Counted from the first letter of the stretch, positions 10,242-18,868 are shown. The stretch: DNA of 61,811 nucleotides from Cyanobacteria bacterium HKST-UBA04 (GCA_020431915.1 JAGQHJ010000006.1:1-61811); one strand, 5' to 3'. Numbers and translations are program-made. The notes: generated by a model from the sequence alone, not told the origin.

Positions 10242-11417
10242 TTAGGAATCGTCCTCGATGCGGTGTATCATGTGCCGTTTCTGGGCGGGCCAGAACGTCA
10301 GGTTGGACAACCCCACGGCCCAGTCATGCTGGGCGTTGGGGGCTACGAGAAACCACTCCATGGGGATGGTGATAAAAAACAGCATGTCCTTCCGCTTGGC
10401 GGCCAGCACCAGGTTGGTTAGGTGGCTTGGCGTGGCAGCGACAGCCCCGATCTTCATCAACTGGGCCACCATTTCCGGGTTGTCTCCCTGCCATACCATC
10501 AGCGTAGACAGGGTTAGTGCGGTTAATGCCTGCAGGCGCAACAAGAGGGGGGAATGAAGGATGTCGGGCGGGGTGTCGGTTTGCCCCCGGATAAATTGCT
10601 TGAGTTGCTGCCCCGACTGTCTTAGCGAATCGGCCAGGGCCTGCCGGTTGTGTTGGGCAAACAGCTTGAAGGGCGCCGTGGAAAGATGGTAAGTGGCTTT
10701 GAGTCCTGTCCTGGCCAAAACCAGTGGCTCGGTGGCCAGCAGCCCGATGGATTGCAGCCATGTGCGCAGGGAGTGGGTTTTGATATGGTCGGCATCCAGG
10801 CAAACCTGACGCTGGCCGGCCACCGAACCGCGCCGGGCGTGGTCGTCGTTTTCCTCGGCGTTGGCAAAGGCCGCCGACATCATGGCACCACATAACCCCT
10901 GGGCGCCCCGCCACCGCATAAACGTGTCGGCAGAGGCAAAGGGGACCATGCATGAGGTGATCAGATTTCCCGCAGCACCGGCCAGAAAGCCGGGCTGTCC
11001 TTTTTTTATCCCGAAGGCGCCATCAATCAACGAGGCCGGAATCAGGTTCACGGCCAGCAGTGTCCAGCCGGCCCGGTGTAGCCAGTCTTTGAGATCGTAG
11101 CCCAGTGATTGCAGGCTATCGGAAGGATTGACGGTGGTGGATGCGGTGGCTCTAACCGAGGCGTTGGCTTCTGTCGGTGCGCTTGTCTGTGTAACGGGGG
11201 AAGTCGTATCAGTGCTTGGCCGGGCAGGCAGCAGGCCCGAGCCCAGCAGCATGGTGCCGGCCAGCATGTGCACGTAAATAGCCGTTCGGCTGGCCAACCG
11301 TGCCCAACGGTTTTTAACAGGAGGGGCGGTGCTGGGGGGCGGTGGTTGGCTGGCTGAGAATAGGGGCATGGCAGCAGTGGGCATGGTCGTTGGGTGCCGT
11401 GGCTGGCTGGCGCCCAT
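10242..11417 (-). CDS. Hypothetical membrane-associated protein
   Basis: The frame opens with a TTG at 11483. I prefer the ATG at 11417 (MGASQPRHPT), though neither has a clear ribosome-binding site. An N-terminal Pro/Ser/Ala-rich segment is followed by a hydrophobic helix (YVHMLAGTMLLGSGLL), a Thr/Ser linker, and a long region with several further hydrophobic stretches (for example WTLLAVNLIPASLIDGAFG and LQALTALTLSTLMVW). No catalytic motif is recognised. The layout suggests a protein that spans or lies against the inner membrane. It is divergent from the transporter/sialyltransferase operon, sharing a 297-bp intergenic region that contains TATAAT at 11525-11530 on the + strand. Confidence 0.6.
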   Translation of the reverse strand: MGASQPRHPTTMPTAAMPLFSASQPPPPSTAPPVKNRWARLASRTAIYVHMLAGTMLLGSGLLPARPSTDTTSPVTQTSAPTEANASVRATASTTVNPSDSLQSLGYDLKDWLHRAGWTLLAVNLIPASLIDGAFGIKKGQPGFLAGAAGNLITSCMVPFASADTFMRWRGAQGLCGAMMSAAFANAEENDDHARRGSVAGQRQVCLDADHIKTHSLRTWLQSIGLLATEPLVLARTGLKATYHLSTAPFKLFAQHNRQALADSLRQSGQQLKQFIRGQTDTPPDILHSPLLLRLQALTALTLSTLMVWQGDNPEMVAQLMKIGAVAATPSHLTNLVLAAKRKDMLFFITIPMEWFLVAPNAQHDWAVGLSNLTFWPAQKRHMIHRIEDDS

Positions 11418-11714
11418 GGAACCGATCCACGAGTGAGGCCACCCCTGGTTTGTTGGTCCATAGATCACGGAGACGGTGTTCAAATCGGATAGCTCGGCTT
11501 ATTTCGGTTGCATCAAGTCATGCTTATAATGCTACGAATTTAACATAAAGAAGACCTGCCCGACCATTTGCGACACTGTGGCAGTGCTTTGCATTGTTGT
11601 ACCCCTATAAATCGGGTAAACGGGGCTCTGGGCGACGGCCGGTCTGGGCTCTTGCTGTTTGTCCATTTGCGTGGTCGAATGAACCCAACGGTTTGATGGA
11701 ATGGGTTCTTCTCC

Positions 11715-12692
11715 TTGTCTGCTGATGCGCTGCTCTACTATAGCCTGATTTTGACCAACACCTTTTTAACGGCGTTATACCTGGTGTTGACGTCAGGGGC
11801 CATGAAAGCCCGGCACTTGAGCCCCAATGGCAGTATTGCCGTGATTCACCTGATTGCTGCCGGGGTACTGCTGCCGTTTTGGCTGGTATTGGCGGCAGGC
11901 CATGCCGGAGGCCATGTGGCTGCAGACGGTGGGGGCTTAATGGGGTTGCCTACACTGCCCACACTTGCCATTACCGGCCTGGTGCTGGTGTCGGTGGCCC
12001 TGAAACTCCTGAGCAAGGAGCTGCAATACTACGCCTACGCCCATACGGATGTTGCCAACGTGACGGTGTTTTCGGCCTTCGTGCCTATTCTGGGGCTGGT
12101 GTCTGGTTGGGCGCTGCTGGGCGAAACGCCGGGTACATGGCAGGTGGCCGGCACGGTGATTATTTGCCTGGCCGTGTATGTGCAGTTTGTGGATGTCGGG
12201 GTTGGTGGAGAAGGGAGGCGCTTGTGGACCATCAGTACCCTGTTTTCGCCCTTTGGTCGGCTGGCCCATTCGCGGGCCATCCAGACCGGCTTTGCCTCTA
12301 TTTTTCCACCGGCCGTGGCGGCCGTGGCCATCAAGCAGGCGGCCCTGGGGTGGCATCCCCTGGGATATGCCACGATGGCTTCCTTCCTCATTGGCCTGGG
12401 GGCCCTGGGCATCGAGGCGGTTATGCATCGCCCGGGTTTGGCGGCGGTGTTTCGGCAGTTGTTGACGGGGCGCTTCTTGTTGGTGGGGCTTATTTTTAGT
12501 GCCGCCCACCTGTCCTTCGTGCTGGCCTTGTCCATGCGCGACATTGGGCCGACCATGGCCCTGGAACGCTTCAGCATCGTGTTTCAGACACTGCTGGCCA
12601 GTGTTATCCTGAAGGAGTCAACCGCATTGCCAAAGCGGCTGATCCTGGGGCTGGTGATGATTGCCAGCGTTTTGTTGTTGGAATGGTCATAA
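11715..12692 (+). CDS. DMT-superfamily (EamA-like) membrane transporter
   Basis: A 325-residue protein of about ten hydrophobic helices in two halves, the size and rhythm of EamA/DMT transporters. The first half ends with VFSAFVPILGLVSGWALLGETP and the second with ALERFSIVFQTLLASVILKES, the duplicated helix-GE/KES feature of the family. The start is a TTG with only a weak upstream purine stretch, so the first residues are uncertain. The stop lies 19 bp before the ATG of the first GT29 protein, so the genes are very likely co-transcribed. The DMT superfamily includes nucleotide-sugar transporters as well as amino-acid and drug/metabolite exporters. A role in moving a sugar or sialyl donor is suggested by this context but not shown by the sequence. 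Confidence 0.8.
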   Translation: MSADALLYYSLILTNTFLTALYLVLTSGAMKARHLSPNGSIAVIHLIAAGVLLPFWLVLAAGHAGGHVAADGGGLMGLPTLPTLAITGLVLVSVALKLLSKELQYYAYAHTDVANVTVFSAFVPILGLVSGWALLGETPGTWQVAGTVIICLAVYVQFVDVGVGGEGRRLWTISTLFSPFGRLAHSRAIQTGFASIFPPAVAAVAIKQAALGWHPLGYATMASFLIGLGALGIEAVMHRPGLAAVFRQLLTGRFLLVGLIFSAAHLSFVLALSMRDIGPTMALERFSIVFQTLLASVILKESTALPKRLILGLVMIASVLLLEWS

Positions 12693-12711
12693 GCGCGCGT
12701 GTGATGCCGGA

Positions 12712-13575
12712 ATGATGTCGAAACTGGATGCCTGCTTAATTAAGCACCTGAGCCTGATCAAGGTGATTTTGGCTGTCAACCTGCTGGTGCTGGCGGTGCT
12801 GCTGGCGGTAGCAGCAGGGGTGTTGCATGCCCGTTACGAAGGAACGTTACCCCTGTATCGCCTTTGGCTGGGTGGCGGGTTGCCCTTGCCTGGGCCGGTG
12901 GTGCTGGGACGCGACGAGCTGATGTCGGCTGATTACCGCGATGCCAACGTCGCTTTGCACCGGGCCTTTTACCAGTCAATGCCCGATCGGCTCCACCGAC
13001 CGTTGCACATGCCGGCCCATGCGTCGTGTGCCGTGGTGGGCAGTTCCGGCAACCTTCTTAGCAGTGGCTATGGCCCGCAAATTGATGCCCACTCGGTAGT
13101 CTTTCGTATCAACGAGGCTCCAACCAAGGGGTATACGGCCGATGTGGGCCAGAAAACCACAGTTCGGGTGGCATGGGTGGGGGCAGTGCACAAACTGGCG
13201 GCTGGGCCCGGTCAAGATTTGGTGTTAACCGGGGTCTTGCCTGAATATGCTTCGGTGCTGCTGGATCATGCTTCGCTTTTTGCCACGTATGGCAGTGTTC
13301 ATAAGGTGCATGAACACTACATTCAGCGTGTCCGTCGGTATACGCGGGCCAAAACCTCGACGGGCCTGCTGGCGGTTTTTATGGCCACGACCCTTTGCGA
13401 TCGGGTCGATGTGTACGGGTTTGGCCAAAGGGCGCCCGGCCAATGGGATCATTATTTTGATTCGACTGTCTCGATGCCGAACCAGGGACAGGGGCATGAT
13501 ACGGTGAATGAAACCGGCCTGCTCAAGACGTTGCAGCAGTTGGGCTATATTCGTCTTCATGCCGGTGTACGGTAG
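12712..13575 (+). CDS. GT29-type sialyltransferase-like protein, copy 1
   Basis: A 287-residue protein with one N-terminal membrane helix (about residues 16-38) and a catalytic domain, a type II layout like animal Golgi sialyltransferases. All four family motifs are visible. Sialylmotif L starts at C106 (CAVVGSSGNLLSSGYG, IDAHSVVFRIN, ADVGQKTTVR). Motif S is near 215-237 (TSTGLL, TLCDRVDVYGFG, C229). Motif III is HYFD at H247. Motif VS is H262-x4-E267. The L and S cysteines form a disulfide in animal enzymes, and the motif III or VS histidine is catalytic. The acceptor cannot be predicted. I start at 12712 (two ATGs in a row) rather than the longer frame from 12661, which would overlap the transporter. 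The next gene is a paralog. No CMP-sialate synthesis genes are in the window. Confidence 0.88.
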   Translation: MMSKLDACLIKHLSLIKVILAVNLLVLAVLLAVAAGVLHARYEGTLPLYRLWLGGGLPLPGPVVLGRDELMSADYRDANVALHRAFYQSMPDRLHRPLHMPAHASCAVVGSSGNLLSSGYGPQIDAHSVVFRINEAPTKGYTADVGQKTTVRVAWVGAVHKLAAGPGQDLVLTGVLPEYASVLLDHASLFATYGSVHKVHEHYIQRVRRYTRAKTSTGLLAVFMATTLCDRVDVYGFGQRAPGQWDHYFDSTVSMPNQGQGHDTVNETGLLKTLQQLGYIRLHAGVR

Positions 13576-13599
13576 GGTATACGGTAGGGTGTACGATAG
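13564..13599 (+). repeat. Triplicated 12-bp stop-codon repeat at the end of GT29 copy 1
   Basis: The last four codons (Gly-Val-Arg-stop) occur three times in a row, in frame: GGTGTACGGTAG, GGTATACGGTAG, GGTGTACGATAG. Each copy carries its own TAG, so the gene has three successive stops. It ends 3 bp before the start of GT29 copy 2. Confidence 0.9.
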
Positions 13600-13602
13600 T
13601 TT

Positions 13603-14547
13603 GTGTGGGTTGGTGAAGCAGAAGGCAATACGGTGACCAACACGGTGACCAACACGGTGACGAATACAGTGACGAATACAGTGACGAACAAGCCACGACC
13701 TTTCACAACCTGGTGGTTCTGGTTGCTTGCGGGGTTGCTGGTTTTTAATGCGGCCCAGTTGGTGGGGCTGTTGATTGTGGGCCCTGCACTGGTGGATGCC
13801 GTTCGTTTTGATGCGCTGGTGGTGTATACCAAGTGGCTAAAGGGAAAAATACCGGTTGAGCAGCCGATGTTTGTGGATGACACGGTGCTGACTTCCGCGT
13901 TTTATCGCAAGCATGCCCCAGCTGGGCTTGAGGCGATGATAACCGGTATTCCCAAGGCCCAGCGCCAGGCCCTGCACATACCGGCCCATGCGTCGTGTGC
14001 GGTGGTGGGCAATTCGGGTAACCTTCGGCAAAGCGGTTATGGGCCACAAATTGATGCCCACTCGGTGGTGTTTCGCATGAACCAGGCACCAACCAAGCAT
14101 TTTGAAGCGGACGTGGGCCGGCGCACCACCGTGCGCTATACGGCCCTGCACCATGTGGCGGCGCTCAAAGCGGAGCCCGGCGTGGACTTGATTGTTTCGG
14201 GCGAGCTGAACCGCTTTAACATGTTTGCTGCCCAGGCCCTGCCCCGGCTGGGCGATTTCCGTTCGGTCCATATTATCAATAAGCGCTTTACGGATGAAGT
14301 CAGGGCGTTTACCACCCACCATACCTCGTCCGGCATCGAGCTGGTGTTTTTGGCCATCGGGCTGTGCCAGTCGGTGGACGTGTATGGCTTTGGCCACCAG
14401 GCGCCGGGTTTGTGGGACCACTATTTTTCGTCGGCCGTTACCAACCTGAACCTGCAGGCGTACCCCCATGATTCCAACAACGAGGCCGCCACGCTGCGGG
14501 CCCTCGATCGGCTGTCCTACGTCCGGCTGTTTGGGGGTGTTCGGTAA
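13603..14547 (+). CDS. GT29-type sialyltransferase-like protein, copy 2
   Basis: A 314-residue paralog of the preceding protein. It begins with a five-fold Asn-Thr-Val-Thr repeat (residues 9-28), then one membrane helix (about 38-60), then the catalytic domain. Sialylmotif L starts at C132 (CAVVGNSGNLRQSGYG, IDAHSVVFRMN, ADVGRRTTVR). Motif S holds C255 (SSGIELVFL, GLCQSVDVYGFG). Motif III is HYFS at H273. Motif VS is H289-x4-E294. All key residues are kept, so both copies look active. The GTG start is 27 bp after the first stop of copy 1; later GTGs in the repeat could also be used. The two copies share long identical runs around motif L but differ in the stem, suggesting duplication followed by divergence in acceptor choice or localisation. 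Confidence 0.88.
   Translation: MWVGEAEGNTVTNTVTNTVTNTVTNTVTNKPRPFTTWWFWLLAGLLVFNAAQLVGLLIVGPALVDAVRFDALVVYTKWLKGKIPVEQPMFVDDTVLTSAFYRKHAPAGLEAMITGIPKAQRQALHIPAHASCAVVGNSGNLRQSGYGPQIDAHSVVFRMNQAPTKHFEADVGRRTTVRYTALHHVAALKAEPGVDLIVSGELNRFNMFAAQALPRLGDFRSVHIINKRFTDEVRAFTTHHTSSGIELVFLAIGLCQSVDVYGFGHQAPGLWDHYFSSAVTNLNLQAYPHDSNNEAATLRALDRLSYVRLFGGVR
13627..13686 (+). repeat. 12-bp tandem repeat coding for Asn-Thr-Val-Thr
   Basis: Five 12-bp units of the type AAYACRGTGACS lie in the N-terminal cytosolic segment of GT29 copy 2. Because the unit is a multiple of three, changes in copy number would alter length without shifting frame. Confidence 0.9.
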
Positions 14548-14592
14548 GCCAGTAGGCTTTTAATGGGAGAGTAACCGGGCGCTGTCTTTGCG

Positions 14593-15135
14593 TTAGTCGG
14601 GGGCAGTCGTCGGGAAGGGGCCAAAGGCCTCCAGGGCCAGCGATGAAAGAAAGAGCAGGCTGTTCTTGAAACTAAGCCGCAGGTTGGCCCAGTCCAGCAG
14701 CGGGCCGGTTAATGCCGAGTCAACCCGGTGGCTGGGTTCCTCCAATACCGGGTTTCGGCCTTCAGTGGCGCTCAGGACGGGGTAAATCTGGGACCAGGTG
14801 TCTTGGATGAATCGCCGGGTAATGTGGTGATCGCCGATGTCCTGGTTTTTATCTCCAAGCTGGGCCAAGGCCCTTCTGCTGACGGTATGTTGGGGACGAC
14901 CCACGGCCTCAATAGGCACGAGGGTAAAATTCAGCATGGCTTCGTCCTCGCTTTGGGCGGTTGACGGGGTATAGGTATCCACCGCCACATCCAGACCGTA
15001 CTGGTTTTCAAAGGTTTGGACGATGGTCTGGTTGGTATAGTCGCCTTGCATCATCATGTCAAACGCGGCTCGAAGCGGTTCGAGCGACTCGCCCAGTATT
15101 AAACGGCCAAAACCGACCCGGTTTATGTGTACCAT
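14593..15135 (-). CDS. Hypothetical protein with N-terminal FGR motif
   Basis: A 180-residue protein without a recognised domain. The ATG is preceded by CAGGGGAT about 10 bases upstream. It opens MVHINRVGFGRLILGES, a short beta-like hydrophobic stretch centred on Phe-Gly-Arg. This is similar in kind to the start of the hypothetical protein at 48150-48785. The rest is a mixed soluble sequence with many Thr, Gln and Asp residues and a hydrophobic stretch near the C-terminus (SLLFLSSLALEAFG). It is convergent with the GT29 pair (45 bp between stops). No signal peptide is seen. Function unknown. Confidence 0.6.
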   Translation of the reverse strand: MVHINRVGFGRLILGESLEPLRAAFDMMMQGDYTNQTIVQTFENQYGLDVAVDTYTPSTAQSEDEAMLNFTLVPIEAVGRPQHTVSRRALAQLGDKNQDIGDHHITRRFIQDTWSQIYPVLSATEGRNPVLEEPSHRVDSALTGPLLDWANLRLSFKNSLLFLSSLALEAFGPFPTTAPD

Positions 15136-15935
15136 CGATCAGGACATCCCCTGTGTATGTGTGTGTGAGTGTGGTCTCGTTAATAAACGACAATAATAGC
15201 ACATAAACAAATGCCCTAGGCCAAGACCGTTGAGGGGCAAAAGAAAACCCTTTCTCCTGGGGCAAACTCGCCTTGTAGCAAGCGCGTGCGTTGGGAGAAA
15301 GGGCGTTTATTGCATCGGTTATTGTTTCCTACCACAGGCAAAAAAGAGGGTTGAATGCAGGCTTGAAGGTTGAATTCAATAAGGAGTATAAGCAGGCCGA
15401 GGGAGGATGAGGGGGTGATTCGCTTCAAGGAGGAGCAGGTATTAGGTATAAGTTGTATATAATCAATATAAATAATCCGTGAGACACGGGGTGTCATACA
15501 GATGACATGAGGTAGAAAAGCCACTTGGCACGCCGTTTTATGGGCTTTACGATTTGTAATATGACGGTGTGCTGGTGGGGCTGAGGGTAAAAGAAGCGGG
15601 TCTGCCTGTTGGTGTTACCGTACGTAACACTTTGCCGGTCCTGGCTGTGCTGTGGGGCTGGCGGTGCCGATACCCGGTATATAAGCAGGTTCGTTTGTTT
15701 CACGCGTTACCCCCTTCTCCAGATTCTCCCCAGATTTTGCTAGGTCTTGCTAGGCATTGCCAGAGGGCCTTTTCTTCCGGGTATGGGGCAGGGCTTCTCT
15801 GGGCATCTATTGTTTATTGGATCCCATGGTATTCTCAGGAGGCGGGCACGGCGGTTGTCCGCAGTGGCGTGGTGTCAGAAACGATCACTGCCCTCTCAAC
15901 GCATTTGTTCAGCTGAGGAATCATTGTAGACAGCC
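15136..15935. other. 800-bp intergenic region with a minus-strand terminator
   Basis: No coding sequence is supported on either strand. The left part holds a terminator-like hairpin for minus-strand transcripts (separate entry), although no minus-strand gene lies to its right. An AT-rich block around 15441-15478 could contain a minus-strand promoter (TTGATT-16-TAATAC, weak). The two together could delimit a small RNA of roughly 170-180 nt. The right part (15700-15935) leads into the Crp-type gene. Confidence 0.35.
15239..15303 (-). terminator. Intrinsic terminator on the minus strand
   Basis: Read on the minus strand, CCCTTTCTCC (15303-15294) pairs with GGAGAAAGGG (15257-15248), and is followed at once by TTTTCTTTTG. 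The loop is 36 bases and contains a smaller hairpin. The nearest minus-strand gene (15135-14593) starts downstream of it, so it must end some other transcript. Confidence 0.6.
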
Positions 15936-16682
15936 ATGGATCAGAAAACCCGCCAATGGAAAACCAAGAAGGCTGAAATTTTGGGTCAGCTTGGTGAGGA
16001 TGAGATCAAGCAGTTGTATGCCCACAGCATTCGCTTGCTCAAGAAGCGGGGCGATGCGCTGTGGGCCGACATGGACATTGACACGAAGGGCCATGTCTAC
16101 ATTCTGGACCAGGGGTTCTTGCGGGTATGCGAGCTCAACGACGACGGCAAGCGGTTTATTGTGTCGTTGCTGGGGCCAGGCGATTTTTTTGGGGCCATTC
16201 TGCCCGACACCCAGGCCCGCGAAACCGAAGACTACCTGGAGGTGGTTCGTGATGCCCGGATTATTGCCATTGATGCCGGCATTTTCCAGCGTGTTCTGGG
16301 GCATCATCCCCGGCTGGTTATGCGCATGGCCAACGTGATTATGGCGCGGCAGGAACAGTTTAAGCGGCGTATGACCAGCTTTTTGTTCAAGGATGTCAGT
16401 GCCCGGTTGGCCGAATTGCTGCTGCAGTACATTAGTGACTATGCCGAAACCCTGCCGTCGGACCCCGAGGATGCCAATGCCCCGGCCTACCCCATTGTGT
16501 CGTTAACCCACCAGGAAATAGCCGATTTGATTGGGGCCGCCCGGCCGGTGGTCAGCGGTATTATGAGCGACTGGACCAAGCGCGGCGTACTGAAAAAATG
16601 TGGCCGGCTGCTCGTCGTTCATGACGAGGACCGGCTTCAGGATCTGTGTGAGCTGGGCAGCAAGGCGTTTGAAGAGGCTTAA
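15936..16682 (+). CDS. Crp/Fnr-family transcriptional regulator
   Basis: A 248-residue protein with an N-terminal cyclic-nucleotide-binding-type beta-barrel (about 25-130; GHVYILDQGFLRVCELNDDGKRF, LLGPGDFFGAIL), a dimerisation helix and a C-terminal winged helix (SLTHQEIADLIGAARPVV, about 188-235). The canonical cAMP phosphate-binding GE-x6-R-S cassette is not evident: the segment after GDFFGA reads ILPDTQARETEDYLE. So cAMP binding is doubtful and another signal is likely. No Fnr-type cysteine cluster is seen at the N-terminus. The ATG has only a distant purine-rich site (TGAGGAA). Its stop codon overlaps that of the convergent next gene by three bases. Confidence 0.85.
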   Translation: MDQKTRQWKTKKAEILGQLGEDEIKQLYAHSIRLLKKRGDALWADMDIDTKGHVYILDQGFLRVCELNDDGKRFIVSLLGPGDFFGAILPDTQARETEDYLEVVRDARIIAIDAGIFQRVLGHHPRLVMRMANVIMARQEQFKRRMTSFLFKDVSARLAELLLQYISDYAETLPSDPEDANAPAYPIVSLTHQEIADLIGAARPVVSGIMSDWTKRGVLKKCGRLLVVHDEDRLQDLCELGSKAFEEA

Positions 16683-17404
16683 CCGTTGCCAATCGTCAGC
16701 AGACTGTCGGACGAGATGGGTTTGCGGCTCTCTTCCTTGAGGAAGAGGATGGTTTCCGTGTCTTGGCGGGTGATGTAGCCGAGGTTAATCATGATGTTGG
16801 CAATCCCCGAATGCTCGTTGAGGGCCTCTTTAATGTACACCTGGGTTCTAAGGGCCTGCTCGAGCTGTTGGTCCGAGATGCTGCCCATTTGCACCAGGTA
16901 CTCGCCCAGCCGAATCTGGTTGCTGAGGTAGGCCAGTGTAGCCATGGCCTTGGGCGAAACCGGTGGGCTGATCCAATCCTGCGCGATATGGGTGTAGAGG
17001 TGAATACAGCAGGCCTCCAGGGTCCAGTCATAATTCAGGCACATGTCCAGTACGGTCATCTCCTGGCTGGCAGCCCGGATGATAAGTCGGGTTATGTCGG
17101 CCCCCTCGTTATTCGGCGGGTTGGCAATGGCCATGCCCTCAAGCCGATCCTCTGCCTGCCGGGTTAGGCGGGGAATGAACAGGGCGATGGCGTCCTGGGG
17201 CGTAATGTCGAGCAGTGACTGGCTGGAAAAATAGCTTTTAAACTCTTCCTGAAGCCCAATGTACAACACCTGCTTGACCCACAGGGGCATAGCCCGTATG
17301 TGGTCAACCAGCCGACGGGACTGGGCGACCTGGTAGTCGGGCATGGGGTCGGGCAAGCCGGTGGTGGTTCGGGACGGATCGAAGGCGTCGGCAGGTTCAA
17401 TCAT
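16679..17404 (-). CDS. Hypothetical protein with a GspE/MshE-N-like C-terminus
   Basis: The frame opens with a TTG at 17419; I choose the ATG at 17404. The first 150 residues are helical and unrecognised. The last third (LGEYLVQMGSISDQQLEQAL ... IMINLGYITRQDTETIL) resembles the small helical domain at the N-terminus of type II secretion/type IV pilus ATPases, which in MshE binds cyclic-di-GMP. No ATPase domain is present, so this would be a stand-alone sensor or adaptor. It is convergent with the Crp-like gene, the two stops overlapping in TTAA at 16679-16682. The domain match is from memory of the motif pattern and is moderately confident at best. Confidence 0.6.
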   Translation of the reverse strand: MIEPADAFDPSRTTTGLPDPMPDYQVAQSRRLVDHIRAMPLWVKQVLYIGLQEEFKSYFSSQSLLDITPQDAIALFIPRLTRQAEDRLEGMAIANPPNNEGADITRLIIRAASQEMTVLDMCLNYDWTLEACCIHLYTHIAQDWISPPVSPKAMATLAYLSNQIRLGEYLVQMGSISDQQLEQALRTQVYIKEALNEHSGIANIMINLGYITRQDTETILFLKEESRKPISSDSLLTIGNG

Positions 17405-17419
17405 GGCAGAAAGGGGCAA

Positions 17420-17796
17420 TCGGGCGGTTGGGGAGGGCTAGGGCAGGGTGAGAGCACGCTGTGGTGTTTATTGTACTGGTTGGCCGGGGTGGGCCGGATC
17501 CCTCAAACCCTGTAGTTCGAAAGGGCGTTCGAAGGGGGGTTAAGGGCGGCCTGGCCGGGTGAAGGGATCCGTTGGGTTTGGGCGTGGAACTTTTTACATG
17601 TGTCGTGCGTCATAAAGGCCCACGGAAGCCGGTCTGGCTGTAGCCTTTGTAGGGCATAACCGGACAGCTACTGGCTTTCATTACGGCTTGGCTTCTATTA
17701 AACTAATGCGTAATGATTCGGTTGCCCCCCTCCCCATGTGTTTAGGTTTTATATGGGGCAGACGGCACCCCAGAGAACCAGGAGGTCCTAATCCCG
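17420..17796. other. Intergenic region before the exported Q/G-rich protein
   Basis: No gene is seen in these 377 bp. A strong GGAGGT ribosome-binding site at 17781-17786 belongs to the next gene. A possible but weak promoter pair (TTGGCT at 17688, TAATGA at 17711, 17-bp spacing) lies upstream. Confidence 0.3.
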
Positions 17797-18717
17797 ATGA
17801 TCACTTCTACCCAGCACTCAAAAGCCTTATCTGCCGTTTCCCCGTTGCGTTTAACCAGTGCAGCCCTGGCCTTGGCCATGACCATAGGTTTGGCGCCAAT
17901 CTTGCCGATAGCTCATGCCCAAAACGACCCGTATTGGGATAACAGCCAGAATTCTACCTACTATGACCCGGCCCCTGCCCAACAGCAACAGCCTTACAAC
18001 GGCTATGCCCAGCAGCAACAGCAGCCGCCCCAGCAGTATGGGGCCTACCAACAGCAGCAGCAGTATGGTGGTGGCTACCAACAACAACCTGATCTCAGAG
18101 GCTATGTGGCCACGGCCCCGGCTGGTACCCAGATGAACGTCACGAGCAATGTGATGGTTTCCAGCGAGTATGCCCAAATTGGCGATATGGTGCAGTTTCC
18201 CTTGGCCGGCGATATCTCGTCGGGGGGGCAGACCATCATTCCGTCCGGTAGTACCATTGTTGGCCAGGTGGTTCACGTGCAAAGTGCCGGTCGTACCGGG
18301 CGCCATGGCGAACTGGCCTTCCGCTTTAACTCTGCCCAGTTGCCGGATGGCCGTACCATTCCGCTTTCGGCCCGTATGGTTACCCCGGATGGCTCTGGTA
18401 CCCTTAAGGGTGGTACGGGCAAGAACCGTGTCGGTAACGCTGCCGGCCGTACCGTTGGTGGTGCTGCTTTAGGTGCCGGTGCCGGTGCCTTGATTGGCCT
18501 GATTAGCGGCGGTGGCCGTGGTGCCGGTCGTGGCGCCCTATACGGGACGGCCATTGGTGGCGCCACCGGTGCCGGTTCGGCCGTATACAACAAGGGCCAC
18601 GAGGTTGTGGTTCGTCCCGGCCAGCCCATCAATATTGTGCTTGACCAACCCCTGACGGTGAATAACGCCCCGAACAACAACTATGGCGGCGGTGGCGGCT
18701 ACGGCGGCGGCTACTAA
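17797..18717 (+). CDS. Exported Gln- and Gly-rich protein with glycine-zipper region
   Basis: A 306-residue protein translated from a consensus GGAGGT site 10 bases before the ATG. A Sec signal peptide covers about residues 1-41 (hydrophobic SAALALAMTIGLAPIL, then AHA-Q cleavage). A Gln/Tyr-rich segment follows (about 55-98). Next is a beta-rich domain (about 105-205) with IPSGSTIVGQV, a pattern seen in pilus/conjugation and outer-membrane proteins that hold a substituted SH3-like or TrbI-like fold. Then comes a glycine-zipper stretch (GGAALGAGAGALIGLISGGG) and a Gly/Tyr tail. It probably sits in the periplasm or outer membrane. The glycine zipper could insert into a membrane. Strong translation signals suggest abundant expression. 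Confidence 0.75.
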   Translation: MITSTQHSKALSAVSPLRLTSAALALAMTIGLAPILPIAHAQNDPYWDNSQNSTYYDPAPAQQQQPYNGYAQQQQQPPQQYGAYQQQQQYGGGYQQQPDLRGYVATAPAGTQMNVTSNVMVSSEYAQIGDMVQFPLAGDISSGGQTIIPSGSTIVGQVVHVQSAGRTGRHGELAFRFNSAQLPDGRTIPLSARMVTPDGSGTLKGGTGKNRVGNAAGRTVGGAALGAGAGALIGLISGGGRGAGRGALYGTAIGGATGAGSAVYNKGHEVVVRPGQPINIVLDQPLTVNNAPNNNYGGGGGYGGGY

Positions 18718-18868
18718 GGCCGCCCCGGTAGGGAGAGGCTCGTGCCTATGGCGCATCTCGCTGTTTTGGTTAAAGGATACCGACTGCCTTCACTTGGCTT
18801 GAGGGTGTATATCTCTTGTATCCCTTTCGCCGGTAGGGGCGCATGCGCGATTAGCGAGGGTGCCCCTC

